A stretch of 61,623 nt of DNA from Oscillibacter sp. (GCA_003539495.1 DPPB01000034.1:1-61623), one strand, 5' to 3'; positions 24,469 through 33,294 are shown, counted from the stretch's first letter. Made by a program: numbers and translations. The notes: generated by a model not told the origin, from the letters alone.

Positions 24469-25683
24469 TTACTCCTTTGTGTCTTCGACTTCCACTGTGC
24501 GGACGAACTTGCGCAGTCCCTCCTGGCGGGTGTAGCCGTCAATTTCCAACATTGTCACCGCCGACAGGATCCGCCGCACCGGCACATTGGCCCGCAGGGC
24601 GATGTCATCCGTCAGCATGGGTTCCTTATCGTCCAGGATCCGCAGCACCTTGATCTGGTCGTCCGTCAGGCCCTCGGCGTTGCGCCGGACATTGATGACC
24701 GGCAGGCCCGAGGGAGCCACCTTGGGCTTTTTGCTGCGCTCGGGATAGAAAATTTCGCTCTTTTTGGGCAGCGGCGGCAGCTTCTCCCCGTCCGGATGCA
24801 GTTTATGGGGATAGCGGCTCTGATATTCCCGGAGGATATCCCAGCTCTCCGTAGCCAGGCCCGCGCCGTCCCGGATGAGGCGGTTACAGCCCACACTGCC
24901 CTCGGCGTCCAGCGGGCCGGGGATAGCAAATACATCCCGTCCCTGCTCCAGGGCCGTGGCGGCGGTGATGAGCGCGCCGCTCTTTTCCGGCGCTTCCACC
25001 ACCAGGGTGGCCAGGCACAAGCCGCTGAGAATCCGGTTCCGGGCGGGAAAATGCCAGCCAAAGGGCTCCGCCCCCGGCGGATACTCCGACAAAAGCACGC
25101 CGGAGGCGGCCACGTCCTCATAGAGTCTGTCATTCTCCGGCGGATATACCACGTCCACGCCGCAGCCCAGCACGGCGGCCGTCAATCCGCCGGCGCGCAG
25201 TGCCCCCAGCTGCGACGCCGCATCAATGCCCCGGGCCAGACCCGAGACCACCAAGCCGCCCTGCTTGCTCATTTCAAAGCCGAAGCGCTCCGCCGTGCGG
25301 ATGCCGTAGGGCGAACAGCTCCGGGTGCCCACCACCGCCACGGCGGCCTCCTCGTCAAACAGGGGCATGGAGCCTCTGCCGTAGAGCAGTAGAGGTGGGT
25401 CATAGATATTCTTCAGCCGCTGGGGATAGAGGGCATCCTGCGCTGTCAGAAGGAAAATGTCCTTCCGGGCGCACTCCTCCAGGATGCTCTGCGCCCGGTC
25501 CAAGGACTTGTTTTCCAAAGCCTGCGCCTGGTCGGCGGTGATCCCCTCCACCTGCAGCAGATCTCCGGGCTCGGCATAGTAGACCTCCTCAGGTGAACCG
25601 AAATGCTCCAGCAGCGCCTGACGGGCCGGGCCGCCCAGTCGGTTCTGCTCCGTCAGCCACACCCAGAATTTCAGTGCTGACAT
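24469..25683 (-). CDS. dprA: DNA-processing protein DprA
   Basis: About 404 aa. A helix-hairpin-helix-like N-terminus (GDLLQVEGITADQA) precedes the Rossmann-type DprA core with VGTRSCSPYG, SGLARGID and VVEAPEKSGALITA, and a C-terminal winged helix of the DprA/Smf type. It binds single-stranded DNA and loads RecA during natural transformation. The ATG at 25683 lies inside the end of the RNA methyltransferase gene (13-base overlap) after GAGGAG. Confidence 0.94.
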   Translation of the reverse strand: MSALKFWVWLTEQNRLGGPARQALLEHFGSPEEVYYAEPGDLLQVEGITADQAQALENKSLDRAQSILEECARKDIFLLTAQDALYPQRLKNIYDPPLLLYGRGSMPLFDEEAAVAVVGTRSCSPYGIRTAERFGFEMSKQGGLVVSGLARGIDAASQLGALRAGGLTAAVLGCGVDVVYPPENDRLYEDVAASGVLLSEYPPGAEPFGWHFPARNRILSGLCLATLVVEAPEKSGALITAATALEQGRDVFAIPGPLDAEGSVGCNRLIRDGAGLATESWDILREYQSRYPHKLHPDGEKLPPLPKKSEIFYPERSKKPKVAPSGLPVINVRRNAEGLTDDQIKVLRILDDKEPMLTDDIALRANVPVRRILSAVTMLEIDGYTRQEGLRKFVRTVEVEDTKE

Positions 25684-26453
25684 GCGTCCATCTCCTCTCC
25701 GCGGTATGCCTCCCACAGCAGCACAGAGGCAGCCACAGCAGCGTTGAGCGACTCACACCGGGGCGACATAGGAATGCGAACTGTGCCGTCGCACAGGGCT
25801 AAAAGCTCCTCCGTAAGGCCCCGCCCCTCGCTGCCGATGGCCACGGCGGCCCGGGAAAGCTCCACCGCCCGGGCATCCATGGTGTCCGCCCGGAGGGCGG
25901 CACCGTAGAGGGGAATGCCGCTGCGGCACAGCAGCGTGTGCAGCTCCTGCCCCGTGCAGATCCACACCGGGCGGCGGAACACCGCCCCCATGGACGCGCG
26001 CATGGTCTTGGGGCTGTATACATCGGCGCAGCCGGGCAGCAGGAACAATCCGTCAGCATCAAAGGCATCCAAAGTACGCAGGACAGTGCCCACGTTGCCG
26101 GGATCCTGCACTCCCTCCAGCACCGCATAGCGCTGGCCGGTGAGCTTTTCCGGCAGGGCGCGGGCCGGAATGCGGCAGGTAAATAAAACGCCCTGGGGCG
26201 TTTTCATGGGCGAAACGGAGGTCATTATGTCTGCCGGGACCTCCACCACCCGAACATCGGCAGGCAGCGGCGGCAGCTCAGCAGCTCCGGTGTGCACCAC
26301 GCACACAAGCTCCGCCTTCCACAGCAGCGCCTCCTGCAGCAGCTTGGGGCTGTCGCCCAGGTACTCTCCGCACTGACGGCGGTAGCTGCCGGAGGCGGCC
26401 AGGCGGCGAATATGCGTGAGCAGCGGATTTGTGCGGGACGTGATGCGCTCCAT
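25671..26453 (-). CDS. TrmH/SpoU-family RNA 2'-O-methyltransferase
   Basis: A 260-aa SpoU-type SPOUT methyltransferase. An N-terminal substrate-binding region (TSRTNPLLTHIRRL) is followed by the knot domain with motif 1 LEGVQDPGNVGTVLRTLDAF, motif 2 IGSEGRGLT and motif 3 RIPMSPRCESLNAAVAASVLLWE. It methylates a ribose in rRNA or tRNA; the target is not determined. The ATG at 26453 is chosen because AAAGGAGG lies upstream of it and inside a longer in-frame version. It is the first gene of the dprA-topA-trmFO-plsX unit. Confidence 0.92.
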   Translation of the reverse strand: MERITSRTNPLLTHIRRLAASGSYRRQCGEYLGDSPKLLQEALLWKAELVCVVHTGAAELPPLPADVRVVEVPADIMTSVSPMKTPQGVLFTCRIPARALPEKLTGQRYAVLEGVQDPGNVGTVLRTLDAFDADGLFLLPGCADVYSPKTMRASMGAVFRRPVWICTGQELHTLLCRSGIPLYGAALRADTMDARAVELSRAAVAIGSEGRGLTEELLALCDGTVRIPMSPRCESLNAAVAASVLLWEAYRGEEMDACQH

Positions 26454-26499
26454 AAGTGCCGGCCTCCTTTCGGGCATACACAGGGTGTCATATACCTAT

Positions 26500-26530
26500 A
26501 TAATAAAGCAGTATTTTTTTGCGATGTCAA
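26500..26530 (-). promoter_or_regulatory. Promoter of the methyltransferase-dprA-topA operon
   Basis: On the minus strand: TTGACA (26525-26530), an 18- or 19-base A-rich spacer and TATTAT (26500-26505). Confidence 0.55.
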
Positions 26531-26536
26531 GAAAAT

Positions 26537-26569
26537 TTTTTGCCGCAGACACAATGTCTGCGGCAAAAA
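26537..26569 (-). terminator. Hairpin terminator upstream of the operon promoter
   Basis: Perfect 15-base arms, TTTTTGCCGCAGACA and its complement, with a CAA loop. It lies just upstream of the operon promoter and would end transcription coming from the 27.3-kb side. Confidence 0.65.
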
Positions 26570-26865
26570 GACGATTCTATACACATTTTTGGCAGGTCTG
26601 CATCACATTGATTGCCTTTTGGTCTTTGTCTCCAATCCCTTTATTCTGCACTCGCAGTTCAAAAGAACTCCTGTGTTTTCAATATGATGAGTCCGTCAAA
26701 CCGGAAGCCGTGCTTTCGTTATACGGCCGTTGCGCTCATCGTTCTTTCTCTATAATTGCCAGCACCTTTTCTCTGTCGCGCAAATAGAAGTGCGCCGAGG
26801 CTGCGAAATACACCTAAATCCTGCATTTACAGATCCCCCTCCTTGCGATTCACCGAAGCTCCGGT
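26570..26865 (-). other. Probable decayed coding sequence
   Basis: No intact gene with a ribosome site is present. On the minus strand short open stretches with protein-like composition occur, such as one ending HFYLRDREKVLAIIEKER before a stop near 26736, all interrupted by stops in every frame. The stretch is read as gene debris. Confidence 0.35.
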
Positions 26866-26934
26866 GTCAAAGCCATTGGGAAAACGCCGGATCCAGCGTT
26901 GCCATTGCCGCTTTCTGATATTCGTTGACTTGCA
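26866..26934 (-). pseudogene. N-terminal remnant of a MazG-like or similar protein
   Basis: After a good CGGAGGAA site an ATG opens a 22-codon frame beginning MQVNEYQKAAM, which resembles the start of MazG-like nucleotide pyrophosphohydrolases, but TGA follows at once. It begins 13 bases after the DUF5655-like gene, so it looks like the broken second gene of that unit. Confidence 0.35.
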
Positions 26935-26947
26935 TCTGTTTCCTCCG

Positions 26948-27334
26948 TTATTTTGCCTGCGCAAATAGATAAGCCTGCTCGATCCAATCAAATAAATCTT
27001 CGTCCAAATCGGACGGATTGCTGATGACAAAATGCGTTGTCCACCGACCCGGATACGGCTCGGTTTTTGCCGCCACCCGGTCGGATTCCAGCGGTGCGGA
27101 CAGCCCCAGCGTCAGCACAAAATAGTCCTCCGGCAGCTCCGCTTTCTTTTTTACCTTCAAGAAGGATACACAGGCATAAAGGTGCCGATTGTAGTATGAG
27201 ATTTGGGATTTTTGCACCTTGATTCGGCTTTCAGGGAATCTTGCAAGGAGCTTTTCCTGAAAGCACGCATACAGCGGATAGACAGCCTGATGCCGGTCAA
27301 AGAAAAACAAAGTGTCCTGTATCGTTGTATCCAT
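26948..27334 (-). CDS. DUF5655-like protein
   Basis: A 128-aa soluble protein. The central KVQKSQISYYNRH and the later EPYPGRWTTHFVIS, WIEQAY segments fit the DUF5655 pattern, a family of unknown function. No signal peptide or membrane segment. It is preceded on the minus strand by an AT-rich gap and followed by a truncated frame. Its codon use is less GC-rich than the operon to the left, in keeping with an accessory region. Confidence 0.6.
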   Translation of the reverse strand: MDTTIQDTLFFFDRHQAVYPLYACFQEKLLARFPESRIKVQKSQISYYNRHLYACVSFLKVKKKAELPEDYFVLTLGLSAPLESDRVAAKTEPYPGRWTTHFVISNPSDLDEDLFDWIEQAYLFAQAK

Positions 27335-27562
27335 TCTGTTCCCCTCCGCAAATACCGATTTCTTAATCTTATTATATCACACACCCGGTACATTTCCCTG
27401 CTTGTGTATCACAGCGGCAACCTACATCATATCACAGCGGCAACGCAGCTGTCCCCCTCTCCGTGATCAATTCCCGCAAGGCATCCCTGTGTTCCGTGTG
27501 CCGGGAAACACAGCACACGGAGCGGTACAGAAATTGATGATTCAAAAAAGAAAGAGTAGATT

Positions 27563-27799
27563 ATGATGACTAAAAATGATAAAATCAAGTCAAAAGGCTC
27601 AAGCATCCCCGCCGACAGCTCCCTTGGCCTTGCCATCGGCTTGAGCCTCGGTACGCTATTCGGGATCGTAACAGACAATCTCGCTCTCGGCATGATGATC
27701 GGCGTTGCCGTAGGTCTGTGCGGCGGTTCGGCTGCCGGTGCGCTGAAGGGAAAGAAGAAGGAGACAAGCGATGAAAAAAAGGAAAACGGCGAAAAATAG
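27563..27799 (+). CDS. Small glycine-zipper membrane protein
   Basis: A 78-aa protein with a polar N-terminus, two short hydrophobic segments rich in Gly at regular spacing (LGLAIGLSLGTLFG, GMMIGVAVGLCGG) and a Lys/Glu tail. The pattern is that of glycine-zipper helices that pack in membranes. It ends with TAG and overlaps the following 4Fe-4S gene by 29 bases, so the two are coupled. Function unknown. Confidence 0.65.
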   Translation: MMTKNDKIKSKGSSIPADSSLGLAIGLSLGTLFGIVTDNLALGMMIGVAVGLCGGSAAGALKGKKKETSDEKKENGEK

Positions 27800-28631
27800 C
27801 AGGGGATTTTCAAAATATCTTATGTCGATCCTGCTGTTTCTGTTGTTTGAAGCAGTAGCGGTCACGCTGTGGCTCACAAAGGACAACCTGTTCTATCTGC
27901 TGAATTTCAGCTACATAGGCGGCTGCCTCGCACTGGGAACGGCGCTGTTTACTGCCGGGAAACGCTATGCCCGGCATTTTGTGCAGCTGGCGGTGGGAAG
28001 CTATATGCTGCTGTACCTTGGCGTGATTTCTCATGAGAATATGCAGCTTGAGGGCTTCTGGTACTATCTGTTTCTCGGCGTTTTTGAAGCGGCGACCATT
28101 CACTATGCCGTGGCAAAGATTTTCGGCCCGCTGCTGTTCGGGCGCGGCTGGTGCGGCTATGCCTGCTGGACGGCCATGGTGCTGGATTTTCTGCCCTATA
28201 AGCAGCCGCAGAAGCCCCGAAAGGAAAAACTGGGCGCTCTGCGCTATGTGATGTTTGTGTTGTCGTTGGTGCTTGTGTCCGGCCTGTTTTTGGTTAAGGT
28301 CGCAAATCTCGAAAAAATAATGTTCTGGCTGTTCCTCGCCGGAAATGTGCTCTATTACATCGCCGGCATCGCACTGGCCTTTGCCTTCAAGGATAACCGG
28401 GCATTCTGCAAATATCTGTGTCCCATCACGGTGCTTCTCAAGCCCATGAGCTATTTTTCCCTGCTGCGCGTTCACTGCGACGAGAGTAAATGTGTCCGCT
28501 GCGGCAAATGCCTGCGGGTCTGCCCCATGAACGTGGAGGTCAACAAAGAATCCCGCAAGCGGAAAAACGGGACGGAATGTATCCTCTGCTACGAATGCAC
28601 AAAGGTCTGCCCCACCAAGGCGCTGCATTAA
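27771..28631 (+). CDS. 4Fe-4S membrane protein (NapH-like, second copy)
   Basis: A 286-aa protein with about six membrane segments, a GRGWCGYACW motif, CKYLCP, and two ferredoxin clusters at the C-terminus (CVRCGKCLRVCPMN and CILCYECTKVCP). It resembles the 9.7-kb protein in plan but lacks its N-terminal cysteine-rich part. It is expected to pass electrons across the membrane to an unknown partner. AAGGAGA precedes the ATG. No thioredoxin-like gene is adjacent. Confidence 0.85.
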   Translation: MKKRKTAKNSRGFSKYLMSILLFLLFEAVAVTLWLTKDNLFYLLNFSYIGGCLALGTALFTAGKRYARHFVQLAVGSYMLLYLGVISHENMQLEGFWYYLFLGVFEAATIHYAVAKIFGPLLFGRGWCGYACWTAMVLDFLPYKQPQKPRKEKLGALRYVMFVLSLVLVSGLFLVKVANLEKIMFWLFLAGNVLYYIAGIALAFAFKDNRAFCKYLCPITVLLKPMSYFSLLRVHCDESKCVRCGKCLRVCPMNVEVNKESRKRKNGTECILCYECTKVCPTKALH

Positions 28632-28813
28632 CGGAGCTAAGCGGAAATATTCTCCCGGCACCGTTCAGGCTTCTGCCAGCGTAATCCTTATATCCATCTC
28701 GAATACTATGCAGGAATTAGCCACCTGTTACCAGGAAACGACCACCTATCGAAAAACAGTAGTATCTGTTTTCCCCATCGTCTATGATAAAGCCGTGGAA
28801 AGGAGGAGACCGG

Positions 28814-29254
28814 ATGAAGATTGAGATCAGGATCGACAAGAATTGTGACGAACCGAAGGTCATCGTCGTAACGGACAAGGTAACCGATGCAATCAATGAA
28901 ATCGTAACAAGGCTTTCGGATAAGCCGTCTCAAATACTTGCCGGATTCAAGGATGGACAGGCAGCCGTGCTGGAGCCGGAGCAGCTCTACCGAATCTATG
29001 CCTCGGATGGCAAGGTGTATGCCGAAACGGGAAATGGCACCTATTCTCTCCGGCTGCGGCTGTATGAAGTGGAGCAGCGGCTCACAAGCCGCTCCTTCGT
29101 GCGCATATCGAACAGTGAACTCATCAACCTGAAAAAGGTCAGAAGTTTTGATTTGAGCCTTGTCGGAACAATCTGTGTTTCGCTCTCAAACGGAGCTGTT
29201 TCTTATGTTTCCAGGCGGTATGTCTCCAAAATCAAGCAGCTGTTAGGGCTATGA
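28814..29254 (+). CDS. LytTR-domain DNA-binding regulator
   Basis: A 146-aa protein without a receiver domain. Residues about 45-146 form a LytTR domain (RSFVRISNSELINLKKV, then YVSRRYVSKIKQLL). Such stand-alone LytTR proteins paired with a DUF3021 membrane protein control small membrane or transporter operons. The ATG at 28814 has AAAGGAGGAG upstream. The next gene begins 10 bases after its stop. Confidence 0.88.
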   Translation: MKIEIRIDKNCDEPKVIVVTDKVTDAINEIVTRLSDKPSQILAGFKDGQAAVLEPEQLYRIYASDGKVYAETGNGTYSLRLRLYEVEQRLTSRSFVRISNSELINLKKVRSFDLSLVGTICVSLSNGAVSYVSRRYVSKIKQLLGL

Positions 29255-29264
29255 GGTGGTTAAA

Positions 29265-29732
29265 ATGAAGAAAAAAATTGTAAAACGCATTTGGATCGGG
29301 TTTCCTGTAGGCATTGCCATGGGGTATATCATTACCCTGGTTATCTCCGCCTGCATTGGGGATGGAACCCTTTACTCGGCCACGCCGGAGTTTGTCCAAA
29401 AGATGGGCACTGAACTGAGCGCCGTTATTTTGCAGACAGCTCTGTGCGGCGTTCTGGGGAGCGGCTTTGCGGCGGCATCCGTGATCTGGGAGATAGATTC
29501 GTGGAGCCTTGCCAAGCAAAGCGGCGTGTACTTTATCGTTATAGGGGCCATCCTGCTTCCCATCGCTTATGTGACAAATTGGATGCGGCATTCTGTAGTG
29601 GGGCTCCTGTCTTATGTCGGAATTTTTATCGGTATCTTCATGGCCGTTTGGCTTTCTCAGTATTTATGCTGGAAGGCGAGAATCAAAAAAATGAACTATT
29701 GCATCCATCACGAGAAAAAATCGCAAGAGTAA
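29265..29732 (+). CDS. DUF3021 membrane protein
   Basis: A 155-aa protein with four membrane helices and short loops, including FPVGIAMGYIITLVIS and FIGIFMAVWLSQY, in the DUF3021 pattern. These are regular partners of LytTR regulators and probably hold or modulate them at the membrane. The ATG at 29265 is preferred over a GTG three codons earlier because the GAGGTGG site then has normal spacing. Confidence 0.85.
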   Translation: MKKKIVKRIWIGFPVGIAMGYIITLVISACIGDGTLYSATPEFVQKMGTELSAVILQTALCGVLGSGFAAASVIWEIDSWSLAKQSGVYFIVIGAILLPIAYVTNWMRHSVVGLLSYVGIFIGIFMAVWLSQYLCWKARIKKMNYCIHHEKKSQE

Positions 29733-29906
29733 AAATCTTAGCCCCGGAGGGTAAAGCGGCAGCCCGCTGCTTTACCATCTGGGACTGATAGGGTTGAAAA
29801 CGAGCATGATTTCTCTGTATTCCGCCGATATTCTACCGCCGAGGGATGTATCCGCGTAGCCTTTCGCCGTATACTCAAAGCATCTTAAACACAGGAGGAA
29901 AATTCA

Positions 29907-30571
29907 ACGAATCAAACAGCCATCGGCAGTTACATTTCCAAGAAACGCAGGGAGAAAAATCTGACACAGGAACAGCTGGCGGAAAAACTCGGCGTGTCCA
30001 ATAAGACGATTTCCAAATGGGAAAACGGCAAGTGTATGCCCGATCACAGCATTATTGAACAGGTCTGCAGGGAGCTTTCCGTTACGCTTTCCGAGCTGAT
30101 GAACGGCGAGGATGCGGTGGAGAGCAGCATGCGGGTTTATGACGATGAGCAGATCCTTGACCTGCTGCGCCGCACACAGGACCTGGAGCGGCAAAAAATA
30201 TTCTGTATGGTATCATTCTCATGGTTCTCGGCCTTGCCTGCAGCGCCATGTCGGCCACGGCCAGCGGCTCAGAGGTGCAGGACTTCGTATCCGGTCTTCT
30301 GATGGGGCTGTCCGCTGCAGAAATATTGGCAGGGATTGTCATTGCCGGAAAAAGCATTTTGAAAAGGCAGCTTACTGTCCTTCATCACATCTTTAGCAGA
30401 CCTGCTGCAAAAAAGCTCTATATCGTCAATACAAATCGCCGCATTTTAAGGCCATCCTTTAATACAGGCAAAGCATTTCCTCGTGTTTGTGGTCGGCAGC
30501 TCAGCTTCACTCATGAGCGGCTATTTTCCATATCCCTTTATTCATTTGTCCAGAATGTATTGTACTCCTGA
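29907..30571 (+). pseudogene. XRE-family regulator with lost start and frameshift
   Basis: An XRE helix-turn-helix (TQEQLAEKLGVSNKTISKWENGKCMP) is preceded by AGGAGGAAAATTCA and the codons ACG AAT CAA ACA, where relatives start Met-Asn-Gln. The start codon is thus ACG. After about 95 codons, the run CAAAAAATATTC (about 30190-30202) shifts frame: adding one A restores a membrane-helix tail NILYGIILMVLGLACS continuing to about residue 155. The tail frame stays open to 30571. Two lesions suggest a pseudogene; programmed slippage on the A-run is possible. Confidence 0.65.
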
Positions 30572-30600
30572 AAAAACAGTTTTTCCGACTCGGGGCCATC

Positions 30601-30629
30601 TTGACAGATCGGACGAAATCTGCTAATAT
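30601..30629 (+). promoter_or_regulatory. Promoter of the DUF6110/P-type ATPase unit
   Basis: TTGACA (30601-30606), a 17-base spacer and TAATAT (30624-30629). The start codon is 248 bases downstream of the -10, so the mRNA has a leader of about 240 bases. Confidence 0.75.
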
Positions 30630-30763
30630 AGGCACGCTTGATGGTTGTTTTTTTATGCAGCACAGTTAGTCAGTTCTAACCGTCGAGGGGCATACCAAGG
30701 CTATTTGTGGAGCCATTTATTTTATCAGGGTGTCGGAGGCCGTGCTGCAACCGGTTTATACCC

Positions 30764-30842
30764 GGGCCATTTACCGACCGGCTGCGGCCGTGGCCCATTT
30801 ATGAAAAGATCAATCCAACGACCTATATATCCGGTCGTTGGC
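30764..30842 (+). promoter_or_regulatory. Structured leader RNA ahead of the metal ATPase unit
   Basis: Two hairpins can be drawn in the leader: GGGCCA (30764-30769) with TGGCCC (30791-30796) enclosing CGGC-TGCG-GCCG, and CCAACGACC with GGTCGTTGG (about 30817-30842), which ends 27 bases before the AGGAGG site region. GCCATTTA occurs at 30712 and 30766 and CCCATTTA at 30794. No known metal riboswitch consensus was recognised. Confidence 0.5.
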
Positions 30843-30876
30843 TGCATCTAAATATCTGTTTAGGAGGACAAATGCT

Positions 30877-31152
30877 ATGACAATGAAAAAACTCGGTTTA
30901 TTTGCCGCCGGCGTGCTGTTCGGCACGGCGGGTCTGAAGGTTCTCGGCAGCAAGGATGCCAAGAAGGTCTATGCGCACACAACCGCTGCTGCGCTGCGCG
31001 CCAAGGACAGCGTGATGACCACTGTTACCGCTCTGCGCGAGGGTGCCGAGGACGTCTACGCCGACGCCAAAGCCATTAATGAGCGCCGCGCAGAGGCCGA
31101 GGCCGCCGCTGTGGTGGAGGACACTTCCGCGGAGGAAAGCAAGGCGGAGTGA
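30877..31152 (+). CDS. DUF6110 family protein
   Basis: A 91-aa protein with an N-terminal hydrophobic helix (KKLGLFAAGVLFGTAGLKVLGS) and a long charged helix containing KDAKKVYAHTTAAALRAKD and EDVYADAKAINERRAEAEA. It matches the DUF6110 pattern, found next to heavy-metal P-type ATPases in Firmicutes. It ends 3 bases before the ATPase gene, so it may be a small accessory subunit. AGGAGGAC precedes the ATG at 30877. Confidence 0.75.
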   Translation: MTMKKLGLFAAGVLFGTAGLKVLGSKDAKKVYAHTTAAALRAKDSVMTTVTALREGAEDVYADAKAINERRAEAEAAAVVEDTSAEESKAE

Positions 31153-31155
31153 CCC

Positions 31156-33246
31156 ATGAAATGCACGATCCTACATGAAACTCGAGGTCGCATGCGGGTA
31201 CGCCTGTGCTGTAGGCGCATGACGCTGGAGCAGGCGGATGTGCTGGAGTACTATCTGCGGGCGGTAGACGGCGTGCAATCGGTGAAGGTTTACGATCGGA
31301 CACGGGACGCCGTGGTGGTCTATGCCGGCCGGCGCTCAGAGCTGATCCGTGTGCTGGGGGCCTTCTCCTTCACCAAGGCGAAGGCTATGGAGCTGGTGCC
31401 GGAGCATACCTCCCGGGCCCTGAACCGGGAGTTTGAGGACAAGCTGGCGGTCACCGTCATGCGGCGGTGCATCTCCAAGCTGTTCCTGCCTGTACCCATC
31501 ACCACGGCGCTGGCACTGTTCCGCTCCGTAAAGTACATCCGGGAGGGGCTTTCGGCACTGTGGCACGGCAAACTGTCCGTCGCCGTGCTGGATGCCGCCG
31601 CCGTCACGGTGTCCATGGCGCGGGGTGATTTCGCCACCGCCGGCTCCGTGATGTTCATGCTGCGGCTGGGCGAGATTCTGGAGGAGTGGACCCACAAAAA
31701 GTCCGTTGCCGACCTTGCCTCCGCCATGAGCCTGCGGGTGGACAGCGTCTGGCAGCAGGTAAACGGCGCCGAGGTGCTGACGAAGATCACCGATGTGAAG
31801 CCGGGGGACCGTATCGTGATCCGCACCGGCGGCATGATCCCCCTGGACGGCCGAGTGGTGGAGGGGGAGGCCATGGTGAACCAGTCCTCCCTCACCGGCG
31901 AGTCCATGCCCGTGGCCAAGCGGCCCGGCAGCCCAATCTACGCCGGGACCGTGGTAGAGGAGGGCGCGTGTGTCATCTCCGTGGAGAAATCCTCCGGCAG
32001 TGGGCGGTATGACCGGGTGGTCCGGATGATCGAGGAGTCGGAGAAGCTGAAATCCACCGCCGAGGACAAGGCCTCCCGGATGGCGGACAGGCTGGTGCCC
32101 TATACCCTGGGCGGCACGGCGCTGACGTATCTGCTGACCCGGAACGTGACGAAAATGCTCTCGGTGCTGATGGTAGACTTCTCCTGCGCCCTGAAGCTAT
32201 CCATCCCCATTGCGGTGCTGTCCGCCATGCGGGAGAGCAGCGGCTATCACATCTCCGTCAAGGGCGGACGCTTTTTGGAGGCGGTGGCCAAGGCGGACAC
32301 CATTGTGTTCGACAAGACCGGCACGCTGACCTATGCGACGCCCACCGTGGCGGCGGTCGTTCCCTTCGGCGGACACGACGAGACGGAAATGCTCCGCCTT
32401 GCCGCCTGTCTGGAGGAGCATTACCCCCATTCCATGGCAAACGCCGTGGTAGCGGAGGCAAAGCGGCACGGGCTCACCCACGAGGAATATCATTCGCAGG
32501 TGCAGTATGTGGTGGCCCACGGCATCTCCAGCATGGTGGAAGGCAAGAAGGTCATCATCGGCAGCGCCCACTTTGTCTTTGAGGACGAGGGCTGCCGCAT
32601 CCCGGAGGGAGAACAGGCAAAATTTGACACCCTGCCCGCCGCGTATTCCCACCTGTACCTCTGCATAGACGGGGAGCTGGCGGCGGTGATCTGCATCCAC
32701 GATCCCCTGCGCCGGGAGGCACGGGAGGCGGTAAGGGCGCTGCACGAAAGCGGCTTTGCCAACGTGGTGATGATGACCGGCGACAACCGCCGCACGGCGG
32801 AGGCCGTGGCCGCCGAGGTGGGCGTGGACGCTGTGTACGCCGAGGTGCTGCCGGAGGATAAGGCCGCATTTATCCGGCAGGAAAAGGCCAAGGGCCACAC
32901 CGTTATCATGGTGGGCGACGGCGTCAATGATTCTCCCGCCCTCTCCGAGGCGGATGCGGGCATCGCCATCTCCACCGGTGCGGCCATCGCCCGGGAGATC
33001 GCCGACATCACCGTTGCCTCGGAGGATCTGTTTGCGCTGGTAACGCTGCGAAAGATCAGCCAGGCACTGATGGAGCGTATCCACGGCAGCTACCGCTTCA
33101 TCGTGGGCTTTAACCTGTCGCTGATCGCGCTGGGCGTGGCGGGGATCCTGCCTCCCACCACCTCGGCACTGCTGCACAACGGGTCCACCCTGGGCATCAG
33201 CCTGCGGAATATGACCGACCTGCTGGAAAAAGATAACAACGCATAA
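31156..33246 (+). CDS. Heavy-metal-translocating P1B-type ATPase
   Basis: A 696-aa P-type ATPase. An N-terminal HMA-like domain (residues 1-75) lacks the CxxC metal motif. Then come the actuator TGES, phosphorylation site DKTGTLTYATP, nucleotide-binding HP-containing segment (HYPHSMA) and hinge MVGDGVND. In the metal-binding membrane helix the usual CPC or SPC is replaced by FSCALKLSIP, that is an SCA-type motif, so copper or zinc specificity should not be assumed. Membrane segments near residues 105-155 are weak. It follows DUF6110 by 3 bases and ends before a terminator. Confidence 0.92.
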   Translation: MKCTILHETRGRMRVRLCCRRMTLEQADVLEYYLRAVDGVQSVKVYDRTRDAVVVYAGRRSELIRVLGAFSFTKAKAMELVPEHTSRALNREFEDKLAVTVMRRCISKLFLPVPITTALALFRSVKYIREGLSALWHGKLSVAVLDAAAVTVSMARGDFATAGSVMFMLRLGEILEEWTHKKSVADLASAMSLRVDSVWQQVNGAEVLTKITDVKPGDRIVIRTGGMIPLDGRVVEGEAMVNQSSLTGESMPVAKRPGSPIYAGTVVEEGACVISVEKSSGSGRYDRVVRMIEESEKLKSTAEDKASRMADRLVPYTLGGTALTYLLTRNVTKMLSVLMVDFSCALKLSIPIAVLSAMRESSGYHISVKGGRFLEAVAKADTIVFDKTGTLTYATPTVAAVVPFGGHDETEMLRLAACLEEHYPHSMANAVVAEAKRHGLTHEEYHSQVQYVVAHGISSMVEGKKVIIGSAHFVFEDEGCRIPEGEQAKFDTLPAAYSHLYLCIDGELAAVICIHDPLRREAREAVRALHESGFANVVMMTGDNRRTAEAVAAEVGVDAVYAEVLPEDKAAFIRQEKAKGHTVIMVGDGVNDSPALSEADAGIAISTGAAIAREIADITVASEDLFALVTLRKISQALMERIHGSYRFIVGFNLSLIALGVAGILPPTTSALLHNGSTLGISLRNMTDLLEKDNNA

Positions 33247-33261
33247 TGCGGCAAAAAGCAA

Positions 33262-33294
33262 CCGGGAAGCGCCTGCCTGACAGGTGCTTCCCGG
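33262..33294 (+). terminator. Terminator of the P-type ATPase unit
   Basis: CCGGGAAGCGCCTG pairs with CAGGTGCTTCCCGG around CCTGA, one G-T pair, followed by CTATTTCT. Confidence 0.8.

Noticed and set aside
27416..27456. Direct repeat TATCACAGCGGCAAC in the gap before the glycine-zipper gene
   Set aside because: Two copies only, no palindrome or promoter context; it may be a small duplication and is not enough for a call.
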